Shown one piece after another: positions 53,656-62,559 of a stretch of 64,000 nt of DNA. Origin of the DNA: a virus. The translations under genes were made by a program, and so were the position numbers. The stretch lies in the IMG/VR virus record IMGVR_UViG_3300042314_001189, positions 62,001 to 126,000 of that record; one strand, given 5' to 3'. Within the stretch, counting starts at the first letter, position 1. The number at the start of each line of letters is the position of its first letter. The notes below the pieces were generated by a model. That model had not been told where the DNA came from. It did not search any database and worked only from the letters and a program-made list of their open reading frames with translations.

Positions 53656-55050
53656 ATGAAAATAAAACAAATTTTTGATGAAATCGCTGCTGAACCTGGG
53701 ACAAATGCGAAAATGGATATCCTTAAAAAATATAAGGATAATGAATTGTTAAGACGTGTATTGTATTTGGCTAACTCTAAACGAGTTAAGTATTACATCA
53801 AACGCATCCCAAGCTACGAATATTTTGGTGTTAATTACTCTTTGGAACAAGCATTGGGTATAATCCTAGCAATCTCAAATAGAGATGTTACTGGTCAGTT
53901 AGCTATCGATAAATTAGTTTTGGTTTTAGAGAATGTAGATGCTGATGATGCTTACATAATTGAGCGTATCATTGAGAAAGATTGTAAAATCGGAATGGGT
54001 ACGTCAAACATGAACAAGGTAATCAAAGGATTGATTGAAGACACACCTTATATGGGTGCTGTGTCTTTTGATGAAAAGAAAGCACGTAAGATTTTTGAAA
54101 AAGGTGGCAAAGGTATCTCACAAGTAAAAATGGATGGTCGTTACTGTAACGCAATAATCCGTGCTGGTGAAGTTGAATTAGAAAGTCGTCAAGGCGAACC
54201 TACAATTGTAACTGGTGCTAAATTTGTTGAAGAACTAACACAACTTGATGATTGTGTTTTGAATGGTGAATTGACAATGGACGGAATACCACGTTATGAG
54301 TCAAACGGTATTATCGCATCAATTATTGATATCTGTGGTAAGAAAGAAAGTAGAACAGATAAAGAAAACGAAAAGAAATTAGCTACGTTTGAAGAAAAAC
54401 ATGGTAATTTTGAAGAAGCGTTGAGTAAAATACGTTACACTGTTTGGGATAGAATTGGTATTGATGAATACTTTGATACAAAATCAATTGTACCATACAA
54501 CAAACGTGCTATCGAGTTAAATAGAGCGTTAAAAAATATTGAAACAACAAAAGTATCAATAGTAGAAGGGGTTGTTGTTAACAGTTACGAAGAAGCTATC
54601 AGCCATTTCCAAGAAATCTTGGCTCGTGGTGAAGAAGGTACAATTTTAAAGTCGTATGATGGTGAATGGAAAGATGGTAAACCAACATGGCAAATAAAAA
54701 TGAAATTGGAGTTAGCGTTGGATTTGGTGATTACTGGTTTTAATTATGGCACCAAAGGTACTAAAAACGAAAACGTTGTTAGCTCTTTGAACGCTGAAAC
54801 ATCATGTGGTAAACTAAAAACTAGACCACAAGGTTTGACTGAAAGTTTAATGGCAGAAATAACCGAAAACCAAGAAAACTTGTTGGGTACGATTATCGAA
54901 GTTAAATGCTCTGGTTTATCGTTTGACAACACTGGTGCTTACTCACTATTATACCCAGCTTTTAAAGGGTTTAGAGATGACAAATCAGAGGCTAACTCAC
55001 TTGACGAGTGTATTGAAATACAAAATGCAGCAATAGGTTTAACAGTTTAA
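53656..55050 (+). CDS. ATP-dependent DNA ligase (T4 gp30-like)
   Basis: 464 residues. N-terminal helical domain; motif I QVKMDGRYC places the nucleotidyl Lys at residue 158 (T4 K159); ESRQGEPT, VLNGELTM (motif III), EEGTILKSYDGEW (motif IV) and WQIKMKLELALDLVITGF (motif V) follow, then an OB domain ending with LGTIIEVKCSGLS. Joins nicks at the replication fork using ATP. Confidence 0.92.
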   Translation: MKIKQIFDEIAAEPGTNAKMDILKKYKDNELLRRVLYLANSKRVKYYIKRIPSYEYFGVNYSLEQALGIILAISNRDVTGQLAIDKLVLVLENVDADDAYIIERIIEKDCKIGMGTSNMNKVIKGLIEDTPYMGAVSFDEKKARKIFEKGGKGISQVKMDGRYCNAIIRAGEVELESRQGEPTIVTGAKFVEELTQLDDCVLNGELTMDGIPRYESNGIIASIIDICGKKESRTDKENEKKLATFEEKHGNFEEALSKIRYTVWDRIGIDEYFDTKSIVPYNKRAIELNRALKNIETTKVSIVEGVVVNSYEEAISHFQEILARGEEGTILKSYDGEWKDGKPTWQIKMKLELALDLVITGFNYGTKGTKNENVVSSLNAETSCGKLKTRPQGLTESLMAEITENQENLLGTIIEVKCSGLSFDNTGAYSLLYPAFKGFRDDKSEANSLDECIEIQNAAIGLTV

Positions 55051-55060
55051 AAATAAAAAA

Positions 55061-55519
55061 ATGAAAAAATTATTATTAGTTTTAATGGTCTTAGTTTCGG
55101 TAGAATCATGGGGTCAATGTAGTGAAAATACCTTGAATAAATACGTTTCTTGGGGTGTTTCAATGTCCAACAACTCAGATTTTAATACTGGTTCTTACAG
55201 TTCGTTAGAGTTTGGTGTTATCTACAATGATGTAGCTGCTGGTTTGGTTTTTGGTCGTGGTAGTTTACAAGGTGTTTTTGATAAAACAGACAATATTAGA
55301 AATTATTTCTATGAGTTAAAAGTATCACCATCTTTTCCGATAGGTAAAGTATATGGAAACATTATTTTAGGTGTTGGTGGTTACATTGATACAAAGCATA
55401 ACTTTATTGAATATGGGTTGGGCGTTTCTTACACGCACAAGAAAATAGGTTATGGTGTTTCTTTTACTAATTGGGATGGTGTTGATTATGTTACCCCATC
55501 TATCACGTTTAATTTTTAA
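55061..55519 (+). CDS. Predicted outer-membrane beta-barrel protein
   Basis: 152 residues. Signal peptide MKKLLLVLMVLVSVESWGQ; mature part has alternating hydrophobic strands (AAGLVFGRGSL, GNIILGVGGYI, IGYGVSFTNW) and ends in a terminal Phe (ITFNF), the usual C-terminal signature of outer-membrane barrels. Could modify the host surface during infection. Confidence 0.6.
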   Translation: MKKLLLVLMVLVSVESWGQCSENTLNKYVSWGVSMSNNSDFNTGSYSSLEFGVIYNDVAAGLVFGRGSLQGVFDKTDNIRNYFYELKVSPSFPIGKVYGNIILGVGGYIDTKHNFIEYGLGVSYTHKKIGYGVSFTNWDGVDYVTPSITFNF

Positions 55520-55528
55520 AAACACGTT

Positions 55529-56572
55529 ATGAAAAAAATGATTAAATTTCCGTCTATTGAACAATTTAGAACAGTTGTTTCTAATGTGAATAGACACTTC
55601 AATTTTGTTGGTTTGGATGAAAACGGTGAGGCTATTTATGACCCAACGTTACCAAAACCAGTTATCACATTCAAAGGTACTGTAAAATTACATGGTACAA
55701 ATGCTTCGGTGTCATTTAACGCACCAAGTGGTATGTGGGCGCAATCTCGTGAGAATATCATCACACCAGAAAAAGATAACGCTGGCTTTGCATTCTTTGC
55801 GCATTCAAATGAAACGGCATTAATGCGTTTCTTCCATGATGTTGCTGCTAATAACAATATTGACATGCATAAAAACACAATCACTATTTATGGTGAGTGG
55901 GCTGGTGGAAATATTCAAAAAGGTGTTGGTATTTGCAATTTACCTAAGTCTTTCTTTATCTTTGGTGTTAAAATCACACCACATACTGAAAGTGAGGAAG
56001 AATTAAAAGCTAACCCAGCTTATTGGGTTGATTATTCTTACTTAAAAAACAATGAAGTTAAAATTTACAATATTAACGATTACCCAACGTATTCAATCGA
56101 TATTGATTTTAACATGCCACAGTTGGTTCAAAATCAATTATCTGAATTAACTATTGCTGTTGAAGAAGAATGCCCAGTTGCTAAAGCGTTTGGTTTTTCT
56201 GGGATTGGTGAGGGTATTGTTTGGTCTGCCGAGTTCAAAGGTAATGTACATAGGTTCAAGGTGAAGGGCGAGAAGCACAGCTCTTCAAAAGTAAAGACGT
56301 TAGCAGCTGTTGATGTTGAAAAATTGAACTCAATCAAAGATTTTGTTGACTATGCAGTTTCTGAAAGCAGATTTAACCAAGCTTTGGAAAATGTTTTTCC
56401 TAACAATGAACCTATTGACGTAAAGAAAATGGGTGACGTTATTAGATGGGTTGTAAATGATGTTATCAAAGAAGAAATGGACACATTGGTAGAAAACCAA
56501 TTGGAACCAAAAGAAATAAATAAATACGTTTCTTCAAAAGTTAGAGAAATGTTTTTCAAACAAACAGTATAA
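55529..56572 (+). CDS. Rnl2-like RNA ligase
   Basis: 347 residues. Motif I VKLHGTNAS (K53) with the K-x-HG form of Rnl2-type enzymes, IYGEWAGGNIQKG (motif III region), FSGIGEGIVWSAE (motif IV) and FKVKGEKHS (motif V). The C-terminal 80 residues are helical. Rnl2-type enzymes seal nicks in double-stranded RNA or RNA-guided ends. It gives the phage a second RNA sealing activity. Confidence 0.85.
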   Translation: MKKMIKFPSIEQFRTVVSNVNRHFNFVGLDENGEAIYDPTLPKPVITFKGTVKLHGTNASVSFNAPSGMWAQSRENIITPEKDNAGFAFFAHSNETALMRFFHDVAANNNIDMHKNTITIYGEWAGGNIQKGVGICNLPKSFFIFGVKITPHTESEEELKANPAYWVDYSYLKNNEVKIYNINDYPTYSIDIDFNMPQLVQNQLSELTIAVEEECPVAKAFGFSGIGEGIVWSAEFKGNVHRFKVKGEKHSSSKVKTLAAVDVEKLNSIKDFVDYAVSESRFNQALENVFPNNEPIDVKKMGDVIRWVVNDVIKEEMDTLVENQLEPKEINKYVSSKVREMFFKQTV

Positions 56573-56573
56573 T

Positions 56574-56777
56574 ATGATAAAGAACAAAGTATACAAACTA
56601 AAAAAAGCAACAGAGGTTGGTAAAGATATGCCTTTACAAGCTGGTCAAGAAATTGAAATCGTAATGGATGTTGTCTACATCAATGGAAACATGGTGCCAC
56701 CAACATTACAACCATTGTTTTACAATTTTATAACCAAAAACGAAAACTTATTTGACGATGTTACTAGAACGTGGTAA
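56574..56777 (+). CDS. Hypothetical small protein
   Basis: 67 residues, beta-rich start (NKVYKLKKATEVGKDMPLQ) and NGNMVPPTLQPLFYNFI. Overlaps the next gene by 20 nt. No family recognised. Confidence 0.5.
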   Translation: MIKNKVYKLKKATEVGKDMPLQAGQEIEIVMDVVYINGNMVPPTLQPLFYNFITKNENLFDDVTRTW

Positions 56778-57249
56778 AAAGAAATGCGACTGTGGAAACA
56801 CAGCCGTATGGGTTTATATGCCTGGTTATGGTGATGGTTCAAATCCATACATTTGTGATGATTGTGTATCATCACCAGATGATATTGGTTGTTCATGTAA
56901 TTGGCACTATGGTAAAGAACAAGAAGGTTTACCTACTGATTTACCAGAAGGTATTGAGGGTAAAGATTGGCGATGGATTGAACACGAAGGTGACGAGTAC
57001 GTTGATAAGATATCTAAAGAAGAAGATGGTTATTGGCAATACTTGGATGAACGTGGTAGACCATATCCATGTTCGGAATATGAATATGATAAAGATGGGT
57101 TTCCAGAATTGACATGGTTGGGTGATAAAGTTTATGACTTATCTTATCGATGGTATTTCTTCAAAATAAAATTAAAAAATAAGTTTATAGCTTGGAAGAA
57201 AAAAAATATTGTTGACGATGTTCCAAAACATTTAGAAGATAATTTCTAA
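56758..57249 (+). CDS. Zinc-binding acidic protein
   Basis: 163 residues from ATG 56758. CDCGN, CDDC and CSCNWH in the first 50 residues suggest one or two zinc sites; the remainder is Trp/Tyr/Asp/Glu rich. No family recognised. Followed by the PARP promoter. Confidence 0.5.
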   Translation: MLLERGKKKCDCGNTAVWVYMPGYGDGSNPYICDDCVSSPDDIGCSCNWHYGKEQEGLPTDLPEGIEGKDWRWIEHEGDEYVDKISKEEDGYWQYLDERGRPYPCSEYEYDKDGFPELTWLGDKVYDLSYRWYFFKIKLKNKFIAWKKKNIVDDVPKHLEDNF

Positions 57250-57254
57250 AAAAT

Positions 57255-57285
57255 TTTGTTTATTTAATTTTTTTTACTACCTTTG
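57255..57285 (+). promoter_or_regulatory. Host-type promoter of PARP gene
   Basis: TTTG (57255-57258), 19-nt spacer, TACCTTTG (57278-57285). Confidence 0.72.
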
Positions 57286-57304
57286 TGGTGTTAAAATAGT
57301 TTTT

Positions 57305-58612
57305 ATGATAGTAAAAGAAAACGGTTTAAGATATGCTAAGTTAATCCATGTATCAGTAGATAACGGAATGACTAGCAACAGTAATAAGGTGTATATAATG
57401 GAAGAGTTGCCAGATGGTCGTATCAAATGTGAATATGGTCGTGTTGGTAAATCTTTGGTCACTGAATATAAACCTAGCTCTAAATGGGATAGTGTGTTGA
57501 AGCAAAAACTATCTAAAACAAAAGGTTACACTGATGTAACTGATTTGTTGGCAGAACCAGTTGTCGATGAAACAAAACCAACCAATAACAAAGTAGAAAA
57601 CATCAAAAATGAGATTGTTAGAAAGCTGGTTGATGAGTTGATGTCGTTTGCCAACAAGTCAATCCAAAAGAACTATAAGGTAACGCAAGAAGCCGTATCG
57701 GAACAACAAGTCAATGCTGCTCAAGAAATCATCAGCAACATTAGTGGTTTAATTAAAATTGGGGTTGATATTAAACATGTTAATGACATGTTATTGAAAC
57801 TTTATACCATTATCCCTAGAAGAATGGATAATGTTAAGAACCATTTATTTGATGATATTACGGATGATAATAGATTATCAATAGCTCAAAGGTTAATCGA
57901 TAATGAGCAATCAGCACTAGACACTATGGCTGGTCAAGTTGAGTTATTGAAACAGCAAAGAGAAGCTGCCAAAAAAGCTGCTGAAGCGGAAGCTGAGGGT
58001 AAAAAAGAAGAAGTTAGTGAAATCACAATATTAGACCAAATGGGTTTAACCATTGAGGTTGAAAACGATACGGAAACGCTTGAACTAATCAAAAAATTGA
58101 TGGGTCCAAACGTAAATCAAATGAAACGTGTTTTTAAAGTTGTTAACAAAAAGACACAACTTAGGTTTGATAAACACATGGACAAAGTTGAAGTTAAAAA
58201 GAAAAGATTTTACTGGCATGGGTCTAGAAATGAAAACTGGTTTAACATTTTGCAAACTGGTTTGTTAATCAGACCATCTGGTGCTGTACATACTGGGTCT
58301 ATGTTTGGTGATGGTATCTATTTTGCTGACAAAGCACAGAAATCAATTGGTTACACATCTTTAAGAGGCTCATATTGGGCACATGGTGGTGATAACAAAG
58401 CATTTTTAGCGTTGTTTGACGTACATTTAGGTAAACAAAAAGAAATCCTACATCACAACTCTAGTTGTTACTCTTTGTCTAAAAAAGTTTTGGATAAAGA
58501 AGGGTTTGATAGTGTCTTTGCAAAAGGTGGTGCTGACCTAAGAAATAACGAATATATAGTATATGACTCAGCGCAATGTACTGTATCACATTTAATTGAA
58601 ATATCAAATTAA
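57305..58612 (+). CDS. WGR-PRD-PARP poly(ADP-ribose) polymerase
   Basis: 435 residues. An N-terminal WGR domain (about 1-75; YIMEELPDG and CEYGRVGKS) is followed by a helical regulatory-domain-like region (about 95-225) with an Ala/Lys/Glu helix, and a C-terminal PARP catalytic domain with the H-Y-E triad: FYWHGSRNENW (H305), DGIYFADKA (Y339) and NNEYIVYD (E416). The order is that of PARP2/3-type enzymes, which sense DNA breaks through WGR. It should transfer ADP-ribose from NAD to proteins or nucleic-acid ends. Transcribed alone from a host-type promoter. Confidence 0.88.
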   Translation: MIVKENGLRYAKLIHVSVDNGMTSNSNKVYIMEELPDGRIKCEYGRVGKSLVTEYKPSSKWDSVLKQKLSKTKGYTDVTDLLAEPVVDETKPTNNKVENIKNEIVRKLVDELMSFANKSIQKNYKVTQEAVSEQQVNAAQEIISNISGLIKIGVDIKHVNDMLLKLYTIIPRRMDNVKNHLFDDITDDNRLSIAQRLIDNEQSALDTMAGQVELLKQQREAAKKAAEAEAEGKKEEVSEITILDQMGLTIEVENDTETLELIKKLMGPNVNQMKRVFKVVNKKTQLRFDKHMDKVEVKKKRFYWHGSRNENWFNILQTGLLIRPSGAVHTGSMFGDGIYFADKAQKSIGYTSLRGSYWAHGGDNKAFLALFDVHLGKQKEILHHNSSCYSLSKKVLDKEGFDSVFAKGGADLRNNEYIVYDSAQCTVSHLIEISN

Positions 58613-58613
58613 T

Positions 58614-59330
58614 ATGAGTATAAATTTAAAAACGGGTTATGAATGGTGTTTAGATGCCAACATGCGAATATTGGACATATCATCATGGGATACTAATTGG
58701 GCCTTTTACGAACAATCGTATTACGAAGAAAAAATAGATTTGAAAGAATTTTACAGACGCATCGAATTGTGTAAAGTGAAAGCTAATTCAATGCCACGTA
58801 AAACTATGATGTTCTTGGAATACAGAATGTATGGACTTGTACCGTACAACTTATCACCAATCCAACAAGGTATCCAATTTGGACATGCTGTTGTAGATTA
58901 TGGTCGAACAGCCGAGGGGTTGCCACCACATTTTGAAATATATAAAAAATGGGCCGACAAAGACAAGACGTTTATTATTTTGAATGGTGGAACAACCAAC
59001 AACAACCCAGAAAGGTTAGGAACGTTGAATCAACACATGAATACTCTTCGTGAAAATGGTGTTTTGTTGCAAGAGTTCCATGAACCAGACTTGGGTGACC
59101 AATTGACAGCATTTGTGTTTTTGGTTGATGAGCGAGTGTTTAATAGAACAATCTACCCAGACTTTGTTGGAACACCATATCCATGGCCAGCACATAAAAA
59201 ACCTACTGAGAAACAACTTTCACAATGGGAAGCCGAAAATAGTAAAAACTACAAAGCATGGGAAGAAAAAATAGGTGGCGAAAAAAACGCTTTTCTTAGA
59301 GATTATTTAAGAGCTTTAAAACTGGCTTAA
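58614..59330 (+). CDS. Pth2-like fold protein with extended N-terminus
   Basis: 238 residues from ATG 58614. After about 70 residues, YNLSPIQQGIQFGHAVVDYG, TFIILNGGTT, and FHEPDLGDQLTAFVFLVDE parallel the strand-helix-strand order of the UAG-containing Pth2-like protein at 38201. The active residues of true Pth2 are not all evident, so it may bind rather than cleave peptidyl-tRNA. Directly downstream of the PARP gene by 1 nt. Confidence 0.55.
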   Translation: MSINLKTGYEWCLDANMRILDISSWDTNWAFYEQSYYEEKIDLKEFYRRIELCKVKANSMPRKTMMFLEYRMYGLVPYNLSPIQQGIQFGHAVVDYGRTAEGLPPHFEIYKKWADKDKTFIILNGGTTNNNPERLGTLNQHMNTLRENGVLLQEFHEPDLGDQLTAFVFLVDERVFNRTIYPDFVGTPYPWPAHKKPTEKQLSQWEAENSKNYKAWEEKIGGEKNAFLRDYLRALKLA

Positions 59331-59333
59331 AAC

Positions 59334-59363
59334 TTGATTTTTTCATAATTTTCCTTATAATTG
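59334..59363 (+). promoter_or_regulatory. Host-type promoter
   Basis: TTG (59334-59336), 19-nt spacer, TATAATTG (59356-59363), ATG after 3 nt. Confidence 0.5.
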
Positions 59364-59366
59364 TAT

Positions 59367-59945
59367 ATGGAAGATTATGAAAGACAAGAGGAAATTGTAA
59401 ATTATTTAAACAAATACTATTATGTAAATGATTCGTATTTTTTTAATAGACAACATGAACAAGAATGGGGTTTATTAATAATTGAGACACTTACAAAAGT
59501 ATTTTGTCACGATGTTAGCCTTACAGAAAACACTTTAAAAGAGTGGGCTTATAATAAAGGCTTATCAGAAGAAGACTACATAAAAGCGACTGGTACTAGA
59601 AAGTTAAAAGCTACTTGGTCACCAGAAATGGCTCAAGATTTAGGTAGGTATGGTGTCATTGATGCTGAAGAAGAATTATTATCTATCTTATCTGAGCAAA
59701 TTGCTAGAGAAATAGACGCACAAATATTATTAGATTTAAAAGGTCAATTAAAAGGTGAAGATTTTTTAGGTGTGATGGAATGTGTTGGATATACGACAAC
59801 ACCTTTGATATATGACCCGATAACATTCGCACCTAAAAGAGGTTTCATTTCAATGAAATACTACGATATTCAATATGCAAGACAGAATAACATTATATGG
59901 AAAAATTGGGTTCGAACCAGAGAACAAAACCAACAAGCACAATAA
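59367..59945 (+). CDS. Hypothetical protein; conserved phage virion-like ending
   Basis: 192 residues from ATG 59367. Helical, acidic; contains LSEQIAREIDAQILLDL and a C-terminal YYDIQYARQNNIIW. The 'EQI--EID--I---L' helix recalls the end of phage coat-related proteins but I cannot assign a family. Overlaps the next reading frame by up to 71 nt. Confidence 0.45.
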   Translation: MEDYERQEEIVNYLNKYYYVNDSYFFNRQHEQEWGLLIIETLTKVFCHDVSLTENTLKEWAYNKGLSEEDYIKATGTRKLKATWSPEMAQDLGRYGVIDAEEELLSILSEQIAREIDAQILLDLKGQLKGEDFLGVMECVGYTTTPLIYDPITFAPKRGFISMKYYDIQYARQNNIIWKNWVRTREQNQQAQ

Positions 59946-60399
59946 CCAAGCTAGTTGGAAGAAAATTGCCATGGTTTTTATTGATGGTGATGTATCTGAA
60001 TATTATGCTTGGTTTGTAAAGAAAAGATACAATCTAACGCTTAATAAACCATTGCGTGGGGCTCACGTATCATTCATAAACGATAGTATGAGAGACTTAT
60101 CTCAAAATGGTCAAAAGAGCAACGAAGAAGTTGAAGCATTGTGGGAATCAGTAAAACAAAAATGGGACGGTAAAGAAATTCCAATCGTGTTGGATTTAAC
60201 ACCAAAAACAAATGACGAACACTGGTGGTTAAATATACCACATGATGAAAGAGAACTTCTACAATCAATAAGAAATGAATTAGGGTTAGGCAAACCTTTT
60301 TTTGGTATGCACATGTCGATAGGATATGCAAACGATAAGAATATTCATCATTCAATCTATATTCACGATTTAATTAAAAAAGGGTTTATTACTAATTAA
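59875..60399 (+). CDS. 2H phosphoesterase-like protein
   Basis: 174 residues if started at 59875, or 142 from ATG 59971. Two H-x-S motifs, RGAHVSFIND and FGMHMSIGYA, spaced about 85 residues apart, match the 2H (LigT-like) phosphoesterase superfamily, which acts on 2',3'-cyclic or 2',5'-linked RNA ends. The upstream start would overlap the previous gene; the conserved strand before the first His begins at about 59955, favouring the earlier start. Confidence 0.65.
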   Translation: MQDRITLYGKIGFEPENKTNKHNNQASWKKIAMVFIDGDVSEYYAWFVKKRYNLTLNKPLRGAHVSFINDSMRDLSQNGQKSNEEVEALWESVKQKWDGKEIPIVLDLTPKTNDEHWWLNIPHDERELLQSIRNELGLGKPFFGMHMSIGYANDKNIHHSIYIHDLIKKGFITN

Positions 60400-60442
60400 A
60401 TTTTAACCAGGTTTTATTCACAAAAGTAAGTCGTTTTAATAC

Positions 60443-60481
60443 ATGTGGACTATTTATATTTTAGTATATAATAGTCCACAT
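60443..60481 (+). promoter_or_regulatory. 12-bp inverted repeat upstream of histidine kinase
   Basis: ATGTGGACTATT (60443-60454) and AATAGTCCACAT (60470-60481), loop of 15 nt. The left arm and loop contain TATTTATA (60451-60458). Candidate operator or mRNA hairpin. Confidence 0.6.
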
Positions 60482-60494
60482 TTGTTTTTAAAAT

Positions 60495-62099
60495 ATGTTG
60501 TTAAAAAGTAAAATCTCGTTAGTGCTTTCATTATTGATAATGATATTGTATTTCACTGTTCAATCCTTATTGGTTTTTGATATTATTCAATATTCAAAAA
60601 ATTTAGGGTATTTTGGTTATGGTTGTTTCATAGCATTTTTATTCCCTTTTTATATTTTTGCCAAAGGGTTTATTAAAAATGCGAATCAAATCAAAAGTAA
60701 TTTCAACCAAACTCAAAAATTTATAGACGAAGCGTCTATTATTTCAAAAGCTGATGCTAATGGTAAAATAACGTATGTAAATAAAAAATTTACAGACGTT
60801 TCTGGTTGGTCCTTAGAAGAAGTCGTGGGTAAAGACCATAATATTGTTAATTCTAATACACACCCAAAAGAGTTTTGGTCTAATATGTATAAAACAGTCG
60901 TTAAAGACAAAAAAATATGGAACGAGATTGTAACCAACAAGGGTAAAAACGGTGATTTTTATTATGTTGATACCTATATAAAAGCTGAGTTTGATAGTGA
61001 AACAAATAAATTGTTAGGTTTCACGTCAATAAGACAAGATGTTACAGAATTGAAAAGAAAAGAGGGTGAAATTTCTAATAGAATGAACGCTATTAATAAA
61101 TCTAATGCTGTTATTGAGTTTGATTTAGATGGTAATATAAAGTTTGCAAATGATTTATTTTTAAACACACTAGGTTATGAACACCAAGATGAAATCGTAG
61201 GAAAACATCATAGTATATTTATTGAAGATGAATATAAAAATAGTGATGAATATAAAGATTTTTGGAAAACATTAAGACAAGGCGTTTTCTTTAGCGGTGA
61301 AATTACCAGAAAGAAAAAAAATGGTAATTTAATTTATCTTCAAGCAACGTATAACCCTATTATAGGAACCGATGGAAATGTTTATAGCGTAATGAAAATT
61401 GCTACTGATATTACCGAAAGCTACAATCAACAGCTGGAGATTGATAAGAAAAACACATATCTAGAACATGCTGCTAAGATACTTAGACATGACATGCATT
61501 CTGGTATAAATACTTATATGCCAAGAGGGGTATCATCTTTGGAAAGAAGATTAACACCAGAAATTGTAGATTCTATAAAATTAGAGGCACCTTTAAAAAT
61601 GATAAAAGAAGGTTTGAAACACACTCAAAAAGTATATAAAGGTGTATATGAATTTACAAATTTAGTAAAAACTGATGTAGTTTTAACAAAAACTGAATGT
61701 AGTATTCAGAAAATAATGGATGATTATTTAACTTCTACTGCTTACAAATCACAAGTTCATTTAGATGATAACTTACCTACATTAGAGGTTAATGAATCTT
61801 TGATGTGTACGTCAATTGATAATTTAATTAGGAATGGTTTAAAATATAATGATAGTAAAAGTAAAGTGGTTAAAATTTACAGCGAAGGTGACTATATTTG
61901 TATTGAAGATAACGGTAGGGGTATTACCCAAAAAGAATTTGAAGAACTTTCAAAACCTTACGTTAGAAAAGAAGGGCAAAAAGAAACGGGTAGCGGTTTA
62001 GGGCTTAACATATGTAAAGCTATTTTAAAAGAACATGGTTTTGATATCACAGCTGAAAAGTTAGAACAAGGTACAAAATTAAGAATAAAAATAAAATAA
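60495..62099 (+). CDS. PAS-PAS sensor histidine kinase
   Basis: 534 residues. Two membrane segments (residues about 8-28 and 38-58), PAS domain 1 (about 75-190; ADANGKITYVNKKF, EVVGKDHN), PAS domain 2 (about 200-315; FDLDGNIKFAND), an H-box with ILRHDMHSG (H332), and a HATPase domain: N box DNLIRNGLKYND, G1 EDNGRGI, G2 GSGLGLNICK. All catalytic boxes are present. It would autophosphorylate and signal to the adjacent receiver protein. Cellular-type two-component proteins are rare in phages. Confidence 0.88.
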   Translation: MLLKSKISLVLSLLIMILYFTVQSLLVFDIIQYSKNLGYFGYGCFIAFLFPFYIFAKGFIKNANQIKSNFNQTQKFIDEASIISKADANGKITYVNKKFTDVSGWSLEEVVGKDHNIVNSNTHPKEFWSNMYKTVVKDKKIWNEIVTNKGKNGDFYYVDTYIKAEFDSETNKLLGFTSIRQDVTELKRKEGEISNRMNAINKSNAVIEFDLDGNIKFANDLFLNTLGYEHQDEIVGKHHSIFIEDEYKNSDEYKDFWKTLRQGVFFSGEITRKKKNGNLIYLQATYNPIIGTDGNVYSVMKIATDITESYNQQLEIDKKNTYLEHAAKILRHDMHSGINTYMPRGVSSLERRLTPEIVDSIKLEAPLKMIKEGLKHTQKVYKGVYEFTNLVKTDVVLTKTECSIQKIMDDYLTSTAYKSQVHLDDNLPTLEVNESLMCTSIDNLIRNGLKYNDSKSKVVKIYSEGDYICIEDNGRGITQKEFEELSKPYVRKEGQKETGSGLGLNICKAILKEHGFDITAEKLEQGTKLRIKIK

Positions 62100-62121
62100 A
62101 AAGTAAAAAAAAACAAAAAAA

Positions 62122-62559
62122 ATGATTAATTCTATTTTATTGGTGGATGACGAAGATTTATTCCACTTAGTGTTTGAAGACGCATGCAGTCTTTTAGATA
62201 TAACGCTTTCATTAGAAAGTTTAGATAGTGCTGACACAGCTGAAACTATGTTTAAAGAGTGGACTGAAAAAGGTGACATCTCAAATAAACCAGAATGTGT
62301 GTTTGTTGACTTAAATATAATTGGTTCATCTTATGATGGGATTGAATTGATTAGAAAAATCAATTTTGATTATGGTAACAACGTTGTTATTGGTATTATA
62401 TCATCTAGTGACGAAGCTAACGAGCAAGCTAAAGCTATCCAAGCTGGTGCACAATTTTGGATTATAAAATCAGATGAAATCGAACCAAGATTGGAAGAAT
62501 TCAGAAAAGACTACGAAGGTTATAAAAACAAAACAAATCCGTTTAAAATCTATAGATAA
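62122..62559 (+). CDS. Response regulator receiver-domain protein
   Basis: 145 residues. LLVDDEDLF (acidic pair), phosphoacceptor D63 in CVFVDLNI, IISSSDEA (switch Ser/Thr) and FWIIKSDE (conserved Lys). No output domain, so it acts like CheY or Spo0F as a single-domain partner. 22 nt after the kinase and in TAATG overlap with the next gene. Confidence 0.85.
   Translation: MINSILLVDDEDLFHLVFEDACSLLDITLSLESLDSADTAETMFKEWTEKGDISNKPECVFVDLNIIGSSYDGIELIRKINFDYGNNVVIGIISSSDEANEQAKAIQAGAQFWIIKSDEIEPRLEEFRKDYEGYKNKTNPFKIYR

Noticed and set aside
60443-60481. Rho-independent terminator of the 59875 gene
   Set aside because: The stem is AT-rich with a 15-nt loop and the T-rich stretch after it is interrupted; an operator or hairpin role is more likely.
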